A program made the position numbers and the translations under genes. A DNA stretch of 64,000 nucleotides from Candidatus Omnitrophota bacterium (GTDB taxonomy: Bacteria; Hinthialibacterota; Hinthialibacteria; Hinthialibacterales; JAKPRU01), in contig JAKQSI010000084.1 in the NCBI GenBank assembly GCA_029570205.1, forward strand, positions 47,046 through 111,045, written 5' to 3'. Positions 57,238 through 64,000 of this stretch are shown here, piece after piece. The notes under the pieces are model-generated. The model was given only the letters and a program-made list of their open reading frames with translations. It was not told the DNA's origin and did no database searches. The stretch's first letter is position 1; the number at the start of each line of letters is the position of its first letter.

Positions 57238-57433
57238 CACGTGTCTCCACTCATAAGTCGATTGTGTGAAACAGCCTTTTCCTTTTGTAATACCATGCCA
57301 CAGGCTGAAAGCTTGCGCTCCCTTTCTCCATCCCTGACGCCCCGGCTAAAAATCGTCACCGCTTTTTACGGCCCCAAACTGTTTCACAGCTTTTACCGGG
57401 CCGTCAAACTTTGGGGCAAGATGGAACAAAGAG

Positions 57434-57467
57434 AAAAGGAAAAAGGCGGGAGCAAAATACCCCCGCC
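57434..57467 (-). terminator. Intrinsic terminator of the second isomerase-like gene
   Basis: On the minus strand GGCGGG-(11 nt)-CCCGCC is followed by TTTTTCCTTTT, a typical stem and U-tract, 26 bp past the stop at 57493. Confidence 0.85.
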
Positions 57468-57492
57468 TGCCTGATTCGAATACTCCTCGATT

Positions 57493-58896
57493 CTAACACT
57501 CCTCGATGACTTTGAAGTTCAGGAAGTGCGAGAGACGGTAAACGTCCTGAACGTGGTCGCCATAAAAGATAACCCGATGCAAACCGCCGGTGTATTGGTA
57601 CAGCATCTTGCGCGCATCCGCAACTTTCGTGGTAATCTTGGTACGGCAGCCTCGGTCGCTCTCAGGAACATCGACGATTTCGCCCGTGGAAATCATCATG
57701 GCCTCCGTATCGAGATACCGTGCCATGGTGATCTTCTGGCCGATGTCCATAAATACCTGCATGGCCGCGCCTTTGTCATCCTCCATGTGGCTTCGAATGG
57801 CATACGCACACGGCTTGCTGTCCGGCCCACCCATCTTTGTTGCACAGACGCAATGGGCATGGATGACCGCGTCCTTGGAAGTGTCGATGACCGGGTCGCT
57901 GATGAATCCCGGACGTTCCACGAGGTAGGCGAAGGTGAGCATGGTCAGGGTCGAGTAGAGGTCCCCCTCGCAGGCTCCCACGAGGCCATCATCGTTCATG
58001 CGGGAGAACCCCAGGCACGGATACGCGGGCAGTTTGCCTTCACGGAACATGCCGAGGCAATTGATGGTGATGGCCTGAGCGCCTGCCTCCCGGAGCATAT
58101 TCTGCATGGCCAGGTAAAACCGGGTAGATTTTTCGATTTCTTCGTTGGAGGGTTCGACGACTTTTTTCGCTTTCGAGGACATCTCTTTGGCAAGGGTGGC
58201 CGCCTCGGTTTTGTCGGCGGCCTCGTAAGCGGCCATCATCTGATCGCCGGAGATGGGGAGGATCTGCGTGCCGAATTTCTCTACAACTTGTTGAGCAAAC
58301 TTATCGGAGGACACATCGCCGGTCCACAGGATTTTCGAGTCGCGAAGGCGGCGGACCGTGCGGAATGTGCGCAGGCCGGGAGCCAGTTCGTTGAAATCGC
58401 TGGTCGCCATAACATCAATCCGCTTTCCCTCTTTCTGCATATCGGCAATGGTGGACCAGTCATGACCGCTGTACGGCTGCGAGAACAGAAACGTGGGGAT
58501 GTTGTAGTCAGTGATCCCGTTCAGAAGACGGCCGACCGTTGATGTAAGGTTGAACACGATGATGCCATCGATGCCCTCCATTGTGCCCTTGAGTTTTTCG
58601 AGATCCTCGGCGACTCGGAGAAGGTCTCCGCCCACCAGTTCGATATCGGGGACCTGTTTCGCGACTCTGCGCAGCTCGGTATCGACTCGTTTGCATTCCG
58701 CCTGGACATCCAGGTATGGGGTGGGCCAGGTCGGGACCGGCTTGGCGAGAAAGATAACGCGAACACGAACCGGCCGTTGGGGACTTTGAGCGGCGGAAAC
58801 CATTACGTTTGAGGTCAGCCCGCCGAAAGTGGAAAGGGCAATCGCACCGGCAGCGCCGGCTTCCATGAATTCACGGCGTGTACATTTTGTGCACAT
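57493..58896 (-). CDS. Tat-exported L-fucose/arabinose isomerase-fold protein (copy 2)
   Basis: A 467-residue protein. The leader TRREFMEAGAAGAIALS is a twin-arginine signal, and GGAGA lies 8 bp before ATG. Core segments: GIDGIIVFNLTSTVGRLLNG, AITINCLGMF, MNDDGLVGACEGDLYSTLTML, RPGFISDPVIDTSKDAVIHAHC, then AMMISTGEIVDVPES and a C-terminal GGLHRVIFYGDHV. The acidic residues of CEGDL and the histidine of HAHC are in the right places for an L-fucose isomerase-like metal site. Related to copy 1 at 27.8-29.2 kb. Substrate unknown; followed by a strong intrinsic terminator. Confidence 0.8.
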   Translation of the reverse strand: MCTKCTRREFMEAGAAGAIALSTFGGLTSNVMVSAAQSPQRPVRVRVIFLAKPVPTWPTPYLDVQAECKRVDTELRRVAKQVPDIELVGGDLLRVAEDLEKLKGTMEGIDGIIVFNLTSTVGRLLNGITDYNIPTFLFSQPYSGHDWSTIADMQKEGKRIDVMATSDFNELAPGLRTFRTVRRLRDSKILWTGDVSSDKFAQQVVEKFGTQILPISGDQMMAAYEAADKTEAATLAKEMSSKAKKVVEPSNEEIEKSTRFYLAMQNMLREAGAQAITINCLGMFREGKLPAYPCLGFSRMNDDGLVGACEGDLYSTLTMLTFAYLVERPGFISDPVIDTSKDAVIHAHCVCATKMGGPDSKPCAYAIRSHMEDDKGAAMQVFMDIGQKITMARYLDTEAMMISTGEIVDVPESDRGCRTKITTKVADARKMLYQYTGGLHRVIFYGDHVQDVYRLSHFLNFKVIEEC

Positions 58897-59020
58897 TTAT
58901 GGTTCTCCTTTGGGGACGAGAATTGTTGATATGATGGCAGAAAGAGGAAGGAGGCGCAATGAGAGAATGAAAAATCAAGAATTAAAAAGGAAGAAAAGAA
59001 GAGACGGAGGCATATAAGAG

Positions 59021-61315
59021 TCAGTTTTTCAAGAGGCGGAGTTCCCAGGGATCGAGAAGGATGGAGCTTCCTGGTGTGGGTTGGAATGTGATGGGGGTGG
59101 GAGTCCGGTTCAAAATCATTTCACCGGGGCCGATGCCGGTTACAAAGAGGCCATTTACCGCGCCATCGCCACGAACTCCCTGGCCGAACTTTCGTGCAAG
59201 GATGGCAGGGTTCTGCGCAATCGCCGTAAGGAGTTCTATGTAAGCCTGCGGATATTGCGCAGCGGAGGGAACGTACAAAGTGAATCCCTGCCCCACCTCC
59301 TTGCCCCATCGCGCGCGGAGATCGCTGAACGACGATAAGAGATCGACAGTGCGCATCTGTTGCGAAACCGGTCTGAGAGTCCCATCGCGGCGCATCTCCA
59401 AGGGGAACAGAATGGGCATGATCTCCGCATTACCGGATAAATCGGCGAGGATGTGATCCCCGGCACATACGAAGAGATTTCCAAGTCGCACCCATTCATT
59501 CAAGCCCATCAGGCTTTCTTTCGTCCATACCTCACCGCCGAGATGGAGCAGGAGCTTGTATTTTGACAGCGAGGATGGATCGGACAGGTCGCGCTCATCG
59601 ACCAAGTCAACGGGCACGGCATCGCGGAGTTGGGCGAACCATTCTATGAAATGGTTTTTCTTGCCGAGTTCCATTGAAGTTCGGGGATACAGGGCTGCGA
59701 CAGGATATATCCGGGGCCTGTTTCGGAACTGCTGAACAAGGGACTTGAATCGCTCCGGTGTCACCTGGAGGGCAATCTGATCCTCAGAGACGGTGAGACC
59801 AGTTCCGCCGCTTTCGGAAAGGGCGAAAATCGCCGCAGGGACCGCACCCGAATCGGAACATTCAATATCCAGGGAGACCGGCACACCGGTTTTTTGTGCG
59901 GCAGCAGCCCACAAATGCCATCCCGGATCGGTTATGGGATTGCCCTCCTTGTAGATAAGTTGGATTGTCGCCTTGTAATTTCGCGCGACTCGGCAGACTT
60001 CAGTCGGTTCAGACGTGCCCCATCCGATTCCGCAAGGAATCCGAACATAAATTGAATATTCACCCATCTGGGAACGCCATATCCTCAAGACCTCGTTCAG
60101 ATAATCCACCTGGCGTTTTCGGAGCCAGCTATTCGCAAACTGCGCGGCCTCTTGAGATGGAGCGTTTTCAAGTCGGAATGGGACAACCTGGTCCGATCCA
60201 CGGTAAGTCACGCCCCATTGAGCATTCACCCTGGACAGGAAACCGATTTCATTACGGACCGTGTTCTGAAAGTCCTGCCGCACAATGGGAGAATTGAGCG
60301 CAAGGTCCAGCTGGGTATCGGGAACCATCCCTGCAAGATCCTCCAGGCACAAGACCACGCCATGCAGCCAGTGTCCCGATGAGGCGAGAGAAACCGCTTT
60401 CACAGCAAGTTCCCATCGCTCGAATTCTCCGCGATCCCACAACGATGGAAGCGTATCCTCGGAAGCGGAGACTGGAATCTCCAGGAGAATTGGCGCCGAT
60501 TGATCCTGGAAAAGAGAATGCCATTGAGTGATCGGTGAATCCCGGTACGACCTCCCGCTCAACAATTCCGAGCGGTTTATGGAAACGGCGACTGCCTTTG
60601 CTCCCCAAGAGGCATACAGATCGAATAATTGTATTCGTTCGGAAAGATCGCCGAACAGCCGCTCCCTGTTTGTAGGACGAACCATGATTTCAAGGGACTC
60701 CGGCGGCCTCACAACTTCCCGCGCGGCGCTGAGCGGCCGGACCCGGTCCACCTCTCCCAGGGGAATCCGAGAGAGAAAAACTCGTCGGATGGGAGTCTCC
60801 GGCGGGATCAGGCGAAAATCGGCCCCATAAGGCAGATTCTGAGTAAGCCGGGCGTCTGTGATTGCGAGATTCTCCCGTTGCCAGCGTTTTGTGCCGCCGG
60901 TGTAAAACCGTTTGGTTTGTATGTTTTCCACAGTGGAGGTGGCCGATTCGGTATCGAGGGCATATTCCACAAGGAATGTCCCGTTTTTCGCATCCCAGTA
61001 CTCTACTCCAAGATAAAACGTGCCGGTGGGCTGGAGGAGGAAACCGGGAGCTACGCGGAGGTAAATGGACGGATCAGGGCTGCTTTTCGCAGGAAGGATT
61101 CCCTCTGAGCCTAAATGTTTTTCCCACCGGACGGGGACCGCATCGGTTACGCACAGAATGAGACCCCACCCCATGGGCTGAGTTCCCAGATCAAGCCACG
61201 CCGATCGAACTCCCACAGGAAGGGGCGGCACAAATCCCTGCCCTTGTGCCGGAGAAGAATAGAGCACAAGAGAGGCAAGGAAAACTGCGAACGGAGAATA
61301 CGATACGGACTTCAT
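59021..61315 (-). CDS. Exported protein of unknown function, possible glycoside-hydrolase-like barrel
   Basis: A 764-residue protein with a signal peptide ending SSPAQG near residue 25. An N-terminal beta-sandwich region (about 30-200) precedes a region with barrel-like features (LYASWGAKAVAVSINRSELL, WLHGVVLCLEDLAGM, RNEIGFLSRVNAQWG) and a late region resembling the amidotransferase-like fold of beta-galactosidase trimerisation domains (YKLLLHLGGEVWTKESL, LFVCAGDHILADL). No catalytic residues can be assigned, so the family is left open. ATG at 61315; a TTG at 61318 precedes it. Confidence 0.65.
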   Translation of the reverse strand: MKSVSYSPFAVFLASLVLYSSPAQGQGFVPPLPVGVRSAWLDLGTQPMGWGLILCVTDAVPVRWEKHLGSEGILPAKSSPDPSIYLRVAPGFLLQPTGTFYLGVEYWDAKNGTFLVEYALDTESATSTVENIQTKRFYTGGTKRWQRENLAITDARLTQNLPYGADFRLIPPETPIRRVFLSRIPLGEVDRVRPLSAAREVVRPPESLEIMVRPTNRERLFGDLSERIQLFDLYASWGAKAVAVSINRSELLSGRSYRDSPITQWHSLFQDQSAPILLEIPVSASEDTLPSLWDRGEFERWELAVKAVSLASSGHWLHGVVLCLEDLAGMVPDTQLDLALNSPIVRQDFQNTVRNEIGFLSRVNAQWGVTYRGSDQVVPFRLENAPSQEAAQFANSWLRKRQVDYLNEVLRIWRSQMGEYSIYVRIPCGIGWGTSEPTEVCRVARNYKATIQLIYKEGNPITDPGWHLWAAAAQKTGVPVSLDIECSDSGAVPAAIFALSESGGTGLTVSEDQIALQVTPERFKSLVQQFRNRPRIYPVAALYPRTSMELGKKNHFIEWFAQLRDAVPVDLVDERDLSDPSSLSKYKLLLHLGGEVWTKESLMGLNEWVRLGNLFVCAGDHILADLSGNAEIMPILFPLEMRRDGTLRPVSQQMRTVDLLSSFSDLRARWGKEVGQGFTLYVPSAAQYPQAYIELLTAIAQNPAILARKFGQGVRGDGAVNGLFVTGIGPGEMILNRTPTPITFQPTPGSSILLDPWELRLLKN

Positions 61316-61448
61316 CAAAATGTGAGTTTGCGGCGGAGAGAGAAGGTTTGGAAGTGAGGCAGGGACAAATTAAAAATTAAGAATTAAAAACAAAAGGAAG
61401 AAACGGAAAGACAGGGTAGATGCCGCGCTACCTTTAATTTCCCTCGCT

Positions 61449-62135
61449 CTAATAATGTCCAGACTCGGGAGAAGATTCGGGGGAAGTGGGCAACGGCATA
61501 AGGGGAACGAAGACGACCGAGAGGAGGGTTTCCCGCTGGAACTGATCTTCGCCGGTTCGTTTCAATCGAATCAGATCCTGCGCATTGGGATGGCCGACCG
61601 GCATGACCAGCCGTCCTCCGATAGCGAGCTGGCGCTTAAGAGGTTCCGGAACCTGGTCTGCCATTGCGGTGACGAGAATGGCATCAAACGGGGCATACTG
61701 CTCCAATCCCAACCGTCCGTCGCCGCAGATTACGGTGACGTTGTTGTATCCGAGCGCTTTAAGGCGATCTTCGGCCAATCGGCAAAGGGATGGATAACGT
61801 TCAATGGTGTATACCTCTCGGCAGAGGCGGGATAGCACGGCGGCCTGGTATCCTGAGCCTGTGCCGATTTCCAGGACTCGCTCGGTTCCAACCAGCTGGA
61901 GAGCATCTGTCATGTAAGCAACAATGTAAGGCTGGGAAATAGTGGCTTGCGGCTCCTCCAAAGGCAGGGGGTGGTCTTGATAAGCCTCCTCGATGGATTC
62001 CGGGGGAACGAACAGGTGTCGTGGGACCTCCCGCATGGCAGAGAGAACCGCCGGGTTGAGAATCCCCCTGGCCTTGATCTGTTCATCGACCATCCGGCTT
62101 CGTTCCGCCGCGTATTCATCGTGGAAGAGATTCAT
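61449..62135 (-). CDS. pcm: Protein-L-isoaspartate O-methyltransferase
   Basis: A 228-residue SAM-dependent methyltransferase. Recognition features: MVDEQIKARGI and MREVPRHLFVP at the N-terminus, EPQATISQPYIVAYMTDAL, LEIGTGSGYQAAVLSRL (SAM motif I), VTVICGDGRLGL and APFDAILVTA. It methylates isoaspartyl residues in aged proteins for repair. The C-terminal tail is Pro/Ser-rich and variable. Confidence 0.95.
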   Translation of the reverse strand: MNLFHDEYAAERSRMVDEQIKARGILNPAVLSAMREVPRHLFVPPESIEEAYQDHPLPLEEPQATISQPYIVAYMTDALQLVGTERVLEIGTGSGYQAAVLSRLCREVYTIERYPSLCRLAEDRLKALGYNNVTVICGDGRLGLEQYAPFDAILVTAMADQVPEPLKRQLAIGGRLVMPVGHPNAQDLIRLKRTGEDQFQRETLLSVVFVPLMPLPTSPESSPESGHY

Positions 62136-62209
62136 GGGTGTACGGCCTCTATGACACTTGGAGCAAGTTTAAGATACACTACTATCAAATCACAAGGAGG
62201 AACAACACA

Positions 62210-62440
62210 TTGCGTGTTTCCCGATATTGGTCACTGATTTTTGCGGCGGTGATGCTGCTGGCCACCTTTTCGGGCTGTTCCACGGTGAACCGGGTTGTGA
62301 ATTTGCCGTTCAAAACGGCGAATAACGTGCTGAATACCACCGAGAACATTGCCACCAATCCGAATGGGCTTTCGCGGAGTATCAACAAAGGAATCGATTC
62401 GGCCTCTCGTTTGCAATCGTCATCGGTGCGGGGGTATTGA
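62210..62440 (+). CDS. Small lipoprotein
   Basis: A 76-residue protein starting at TTG 62210 behind AAGGAGG (9 bp). Signal sequence with WSLIFAAVMLLATFSGC gives a good lipobox (SGC). The mature part is short (STVNRVVNLPFKTANNVLNTTENIATNPNGL...) and helical. Divergent from pcm. No family recognised; a similar plan is seen in small entericidin-like or envelope lipoproteins. A hairpin lies just after it. Confidence 0.7.
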   Translation: MRVSRYWSLIFAAVMLLATFSGCSTVNRVVNLPFKTANNVLNTTENIATNPNGLSRSINKGIDSASRLQSSSVRGY

Positions 62441-62447
62441 GGCGACG

Positions 62448-62471
62448 CGGGGGAAAGATGTCCCTCCCCCG
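62448..62471 (+). terminator. Candidate terminator of the small lipoprotein gene
   Basis: CGGGGGA (62448-62454) pairs with TCCCCCG (62465-62471) across a 10-nt loop, 7 bp past the stop; the following sequence AGGATTGTTTG is only partly U-rich. Confidence 0.5.
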
Positions 62472-62650
62472 AGGATTGTTTGGGTCGGAGACATAGGAAA
62501 CAGGTGTTCGGGGACATGGGTAACACATCAGGCACAAATCCCGACACTCTTACACAAATCCCCGCCCCCGACCACTTTTTTTTGATTAAAATTGCTCCCC
62601 TGCTGTGATGTTTTTGCCTCTCGAACGTCTCTTATATACGAGGGAATGTA

Positions 62651-63214
62651 ATGGAGACTGGGGAAAACAGGCTGATCGAGGCGATACTCCAGGGGAATCC
62701 GGGGAGCCGTGGTGAGGTTTTGCGCCTGTATGGGCCGGAAGTTTACTGGCTCGCTTATTCACGTTTGTGGAATATGGAGGAAGCAAGGGATGTTCTCCAG
62801 GAATGTATATTTCACCTTATGGAAGAGGTCCGCAACGGGCAATTTCGTGCGGGCAGCGGCTCGATCCGCGCATTTTTGCGCACCACAGCAGGCAACCTGT
62901 GTATTGACCGAATTCGAAGCAAGGACCGATTCCGCTTGCGGAAGGATGAAATCCGGGATTTCGAAGTGTTACGGCGGAATGCGAAGAATCCCGGTGATGT
63001 GGCCGAAGAAAACGATATCCAGGAGGCAATACGGGGCGGTTTGCCGCAGCTGACGGAACTTCAGCGCGCGGCCTTTGTTCTTCATTACCTGGACGGGGTA
63101 TCCGTCGCGGAAATCGCCGAACGGCTGGGCCTGTCGGAAAACAACGTGCGAAACCACCTCTGGCGGGCACGACAAATAATGCGCGTGATCCTTGCGCGGT
63201 TTGTGGAGGAATGA
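62651..63214 (+). CDS. ECF-family RNA polymerase sigma factor
   Basis: A 187-residue sigma-70 family protein. Region 2 spans about residues 25-95 (VYWLAYSRLWNMEEARDVLQECIFHLMEEV ... RAFLRTTAGNLCIDRIRSKDRFRLRK), region 4 about 125-180 (LPQLTELQRAAFVLHYLDGVSVAEIAERLGLSENNVRNHLWRAR). No extra domains. ATG at 62651 follows GAGGGA. The start of a short frame overlaps its stop by 4 bp, the usual place for an anti-sigma factor, but that frame is broken. Confidence 0.93.
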   Translation: METGENRLIEAILQGNPGSRGEVLRLYGPEVYWLAYSRLWNMEEARDVLQECIFHLMEEVRNGQFRAGSGSIRAFLRTTAGNLCIDRIRSKDRFRLRKDEIRDFEVLRRNAKNPGDVAEENDIQEAIRGGLPQLTELQRAAFVLHYLDGVSVAEIAERLGLSENNVRNHLWRARQIMRVILARFVEE

Positions 63215-63460
63215 CGATGAACGATCTTACCGAAAAACGGGAATCCCCATACAAATCCCTTGGAGGGACGATTATGAAAAGGATCTTCTTACTCAGATTG
63301 TAGCAACAAAGAAGGAGAACCTCCTGATACGCAACTTCTTCGCGAGGAGCTGCTCAACGCGCCGCACATTCGATCAATTGGGGAGGTGACCAGCATCCAG
63401 GGAGTCCCTATCGCTGATCTGACAAACCGTGAGCGAGGAACGAGGAAGAGAGCAACCGAT
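63211..63460 (+). pseudogene. Possible frameshifted partner (anti-sigma-like) of the ECF sigma gene
   Basis: An ATG at 63211 overlaps the sigma stop (ATGA) and opens a 30-codon frame (starts MTMNDLTEKRESPYKS) ended by TAG at 63301. The +1 frame is open from 63278 and reads CSNKEGEPPDTQLLREELLN and on to about 63460, so a single base change near 63278-63300 would join the two. Coding potential after that is weak. It may be a decayed anti-sigma factor, or two unrelated frames. Confidence 0.3.
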
Positions 63461-63861
63461 AGGTTGCTTGGGATTTATGGAACGAGAAGGGGAGAATGGA
63501 CACCTCTGAACATCCCCGAAGCGGACGCAGAGACGCTGTTTCAGATCGTCCTTCAAACAGCAGCGGAGTCAGAAAATTATAAGAAGGGAGATACGGAGAA
63601 AACAAGAACCGTTTGCCGTCTCCGTGCCTATTTCGTTTGTAGTGATCTCTGTCGGGACTTCCTCAGCAGAATTGACCAAAAAAGGCCCCTGGCGTACGTA
63701 CTGAGTAACTGCATACGTTTTGATCAGGTTCCCCATGTTGCGGCATATTTGAGGGAATTCGCGTATCATGAGATCGGGAGTGCAGCAAGTCTTACAGAAA
63801 CACGTGGCGTTCGTGTTATTACTCCAAACTCGAAATAGTAGGCATACTGTAGTAATGTCGC
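63461..63861. other. 401-bp region with no supported gene, next to a transposase end
   Basis: Long open frames here on both strands have no ribosome-binding sites and no family features. The region is probably non-coding or decayed sequence beside the mobile element at the right edge. Confidence 0.4.
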
Positions 63862-64000
63862 TTACTCCATCGCGTAGCGAACCGAAGGTGCGTGAAAGAA
63901 ATTTCGGACGACGTCGGGCCGTTTCTGTGTACTCCGGAGATAGCCGCGCACATTGGCCACCATATCCTCGCGGCTGGAGGCACGCCGGCGGCCCACCGCG
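63862..64000 (-). CDS. Transposase, 3' end only (IS630-like)
   Basis: Read on the minus strand, the last 45 codons of a gene that runs out of the window: SREDMVANVRGYLRSTQKRP then DVVRNFFHAPSVRYAME and stop TAA at 63862. The VR(S/N)FF..P.VRYA ending is characteristic of IS630/Tc1-mariner-type transposases. The rest of the element lies to the right of the window. Confidence 0.65.
   Translation of the reverse strand, partial: AVGRRRASSREDMVANVRGYLRSTQKRPDVVRNFFHAPSVRYAME

Noticed and set aside
63386..63838. A 150-codon plus-strand frame near the right edge
   Set aside because: The start is a GTG preceded by GGGAGG at only 1 nt, the residues look random after about 63460, and the upstream part fits better as the out-of-frame tail of a broken anti-sigma-like gene.

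Overview
This is a bacterial chromosomal segment of moderate GC, with about 36 recognisable genes and no phage or plasmid backbone. The only mobile element is a partial transposase at the right edge. Four Gfo/Idh/MocA oxidoreductases (three with twin-arginine or Tat-like leaders), two Tat-exported fucose-isomerase-like proteins, a ceramidase-like lipoprotein, a bactofilin, a GspG-like pseudopilin and an alpha-2-macroglobulin/PBP1C pair suggest a Gram-negative heterotroph from the Planctomycetes/Hydrogenedentota/Sumerlaeota/Lentisphaerae type of gene pool. The phylum cannot be fixed from this window alone.

Layout. 1-1.7 kb: end of a PLP aminotransferase, a TM1367-type cyclophilin-like protein and tRNA-Thr(CGT). 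1.9-16.1 kb, minus strand: one tight ten-gene operon behind a clear TTGACA-18-TATAAG promoter, in the order mvhD2, metF, two glutamate-synthase FMN-domain proteins with ferredoxin modules, a glutamine-amidotransferase/GXGXG protein, hdrC, hdrB, a giant hdrA, mvhD and metV. 16.3-23.3 kb: three Gfo/Idh/MocA proteins and a secreted alpha-glucuronidase-like protein. 23.3-27.4 kb, plus strand: a TolB-like propeller, a lipoprotein, an AlgI-type MBOAT and an AlgJ-type protein, which look like a polysaccharide O-acetylation cassette. 27.8-32.1 kb: Tat isomerase-like protein, pseudopilin, a 56-aa ORF, a URO-D-family protein and bactofilin. 32.8-36.5 kb: sigma-54 activator and a fourth Gfo/Idh/MocA protein. 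36.8-46.7 kb: pbpC, alpha-2-macroglobulin and an MFS transporter with a large extra loop. 46.8-52.3 kb: MrfA/YprA-like helicase, purN, a YIP1-like membrane protein and a radical SAM/B12 protein. 52.4-64 kb: metallo-beta-lactamase fold protein, ceramidase-like and phosphodiesterase-like exported enzymes, a second Tat isomerase-like protein, an unknown exported protein, pcm, a small lipoprotein, an ECF sigma factor with a possibly broken partner, and the 3' end of a transposase gene.

The standout is the 14-kb operon. HdrABC-MvhD-MetVF is the kind of set that in acetogens such as Moorella forms a methylene-tetrahydrofolate reductase complex proposed to bifurcate electrons. Here the same transcription unit also carries every module of a glutamate synthase, in rearranged form. 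The amidotransferase and GXGXG modules are fused, two FMN-barrel paralogs are separate proteins, and a GltD/NfnB-like NAD(P)H module is inserted inside HdrA. The gene order and domain content are read from the sequence. A single complex linking NAD(P)H, glutamate synthase-type chemistry, HdrBC and MetF is my inference.
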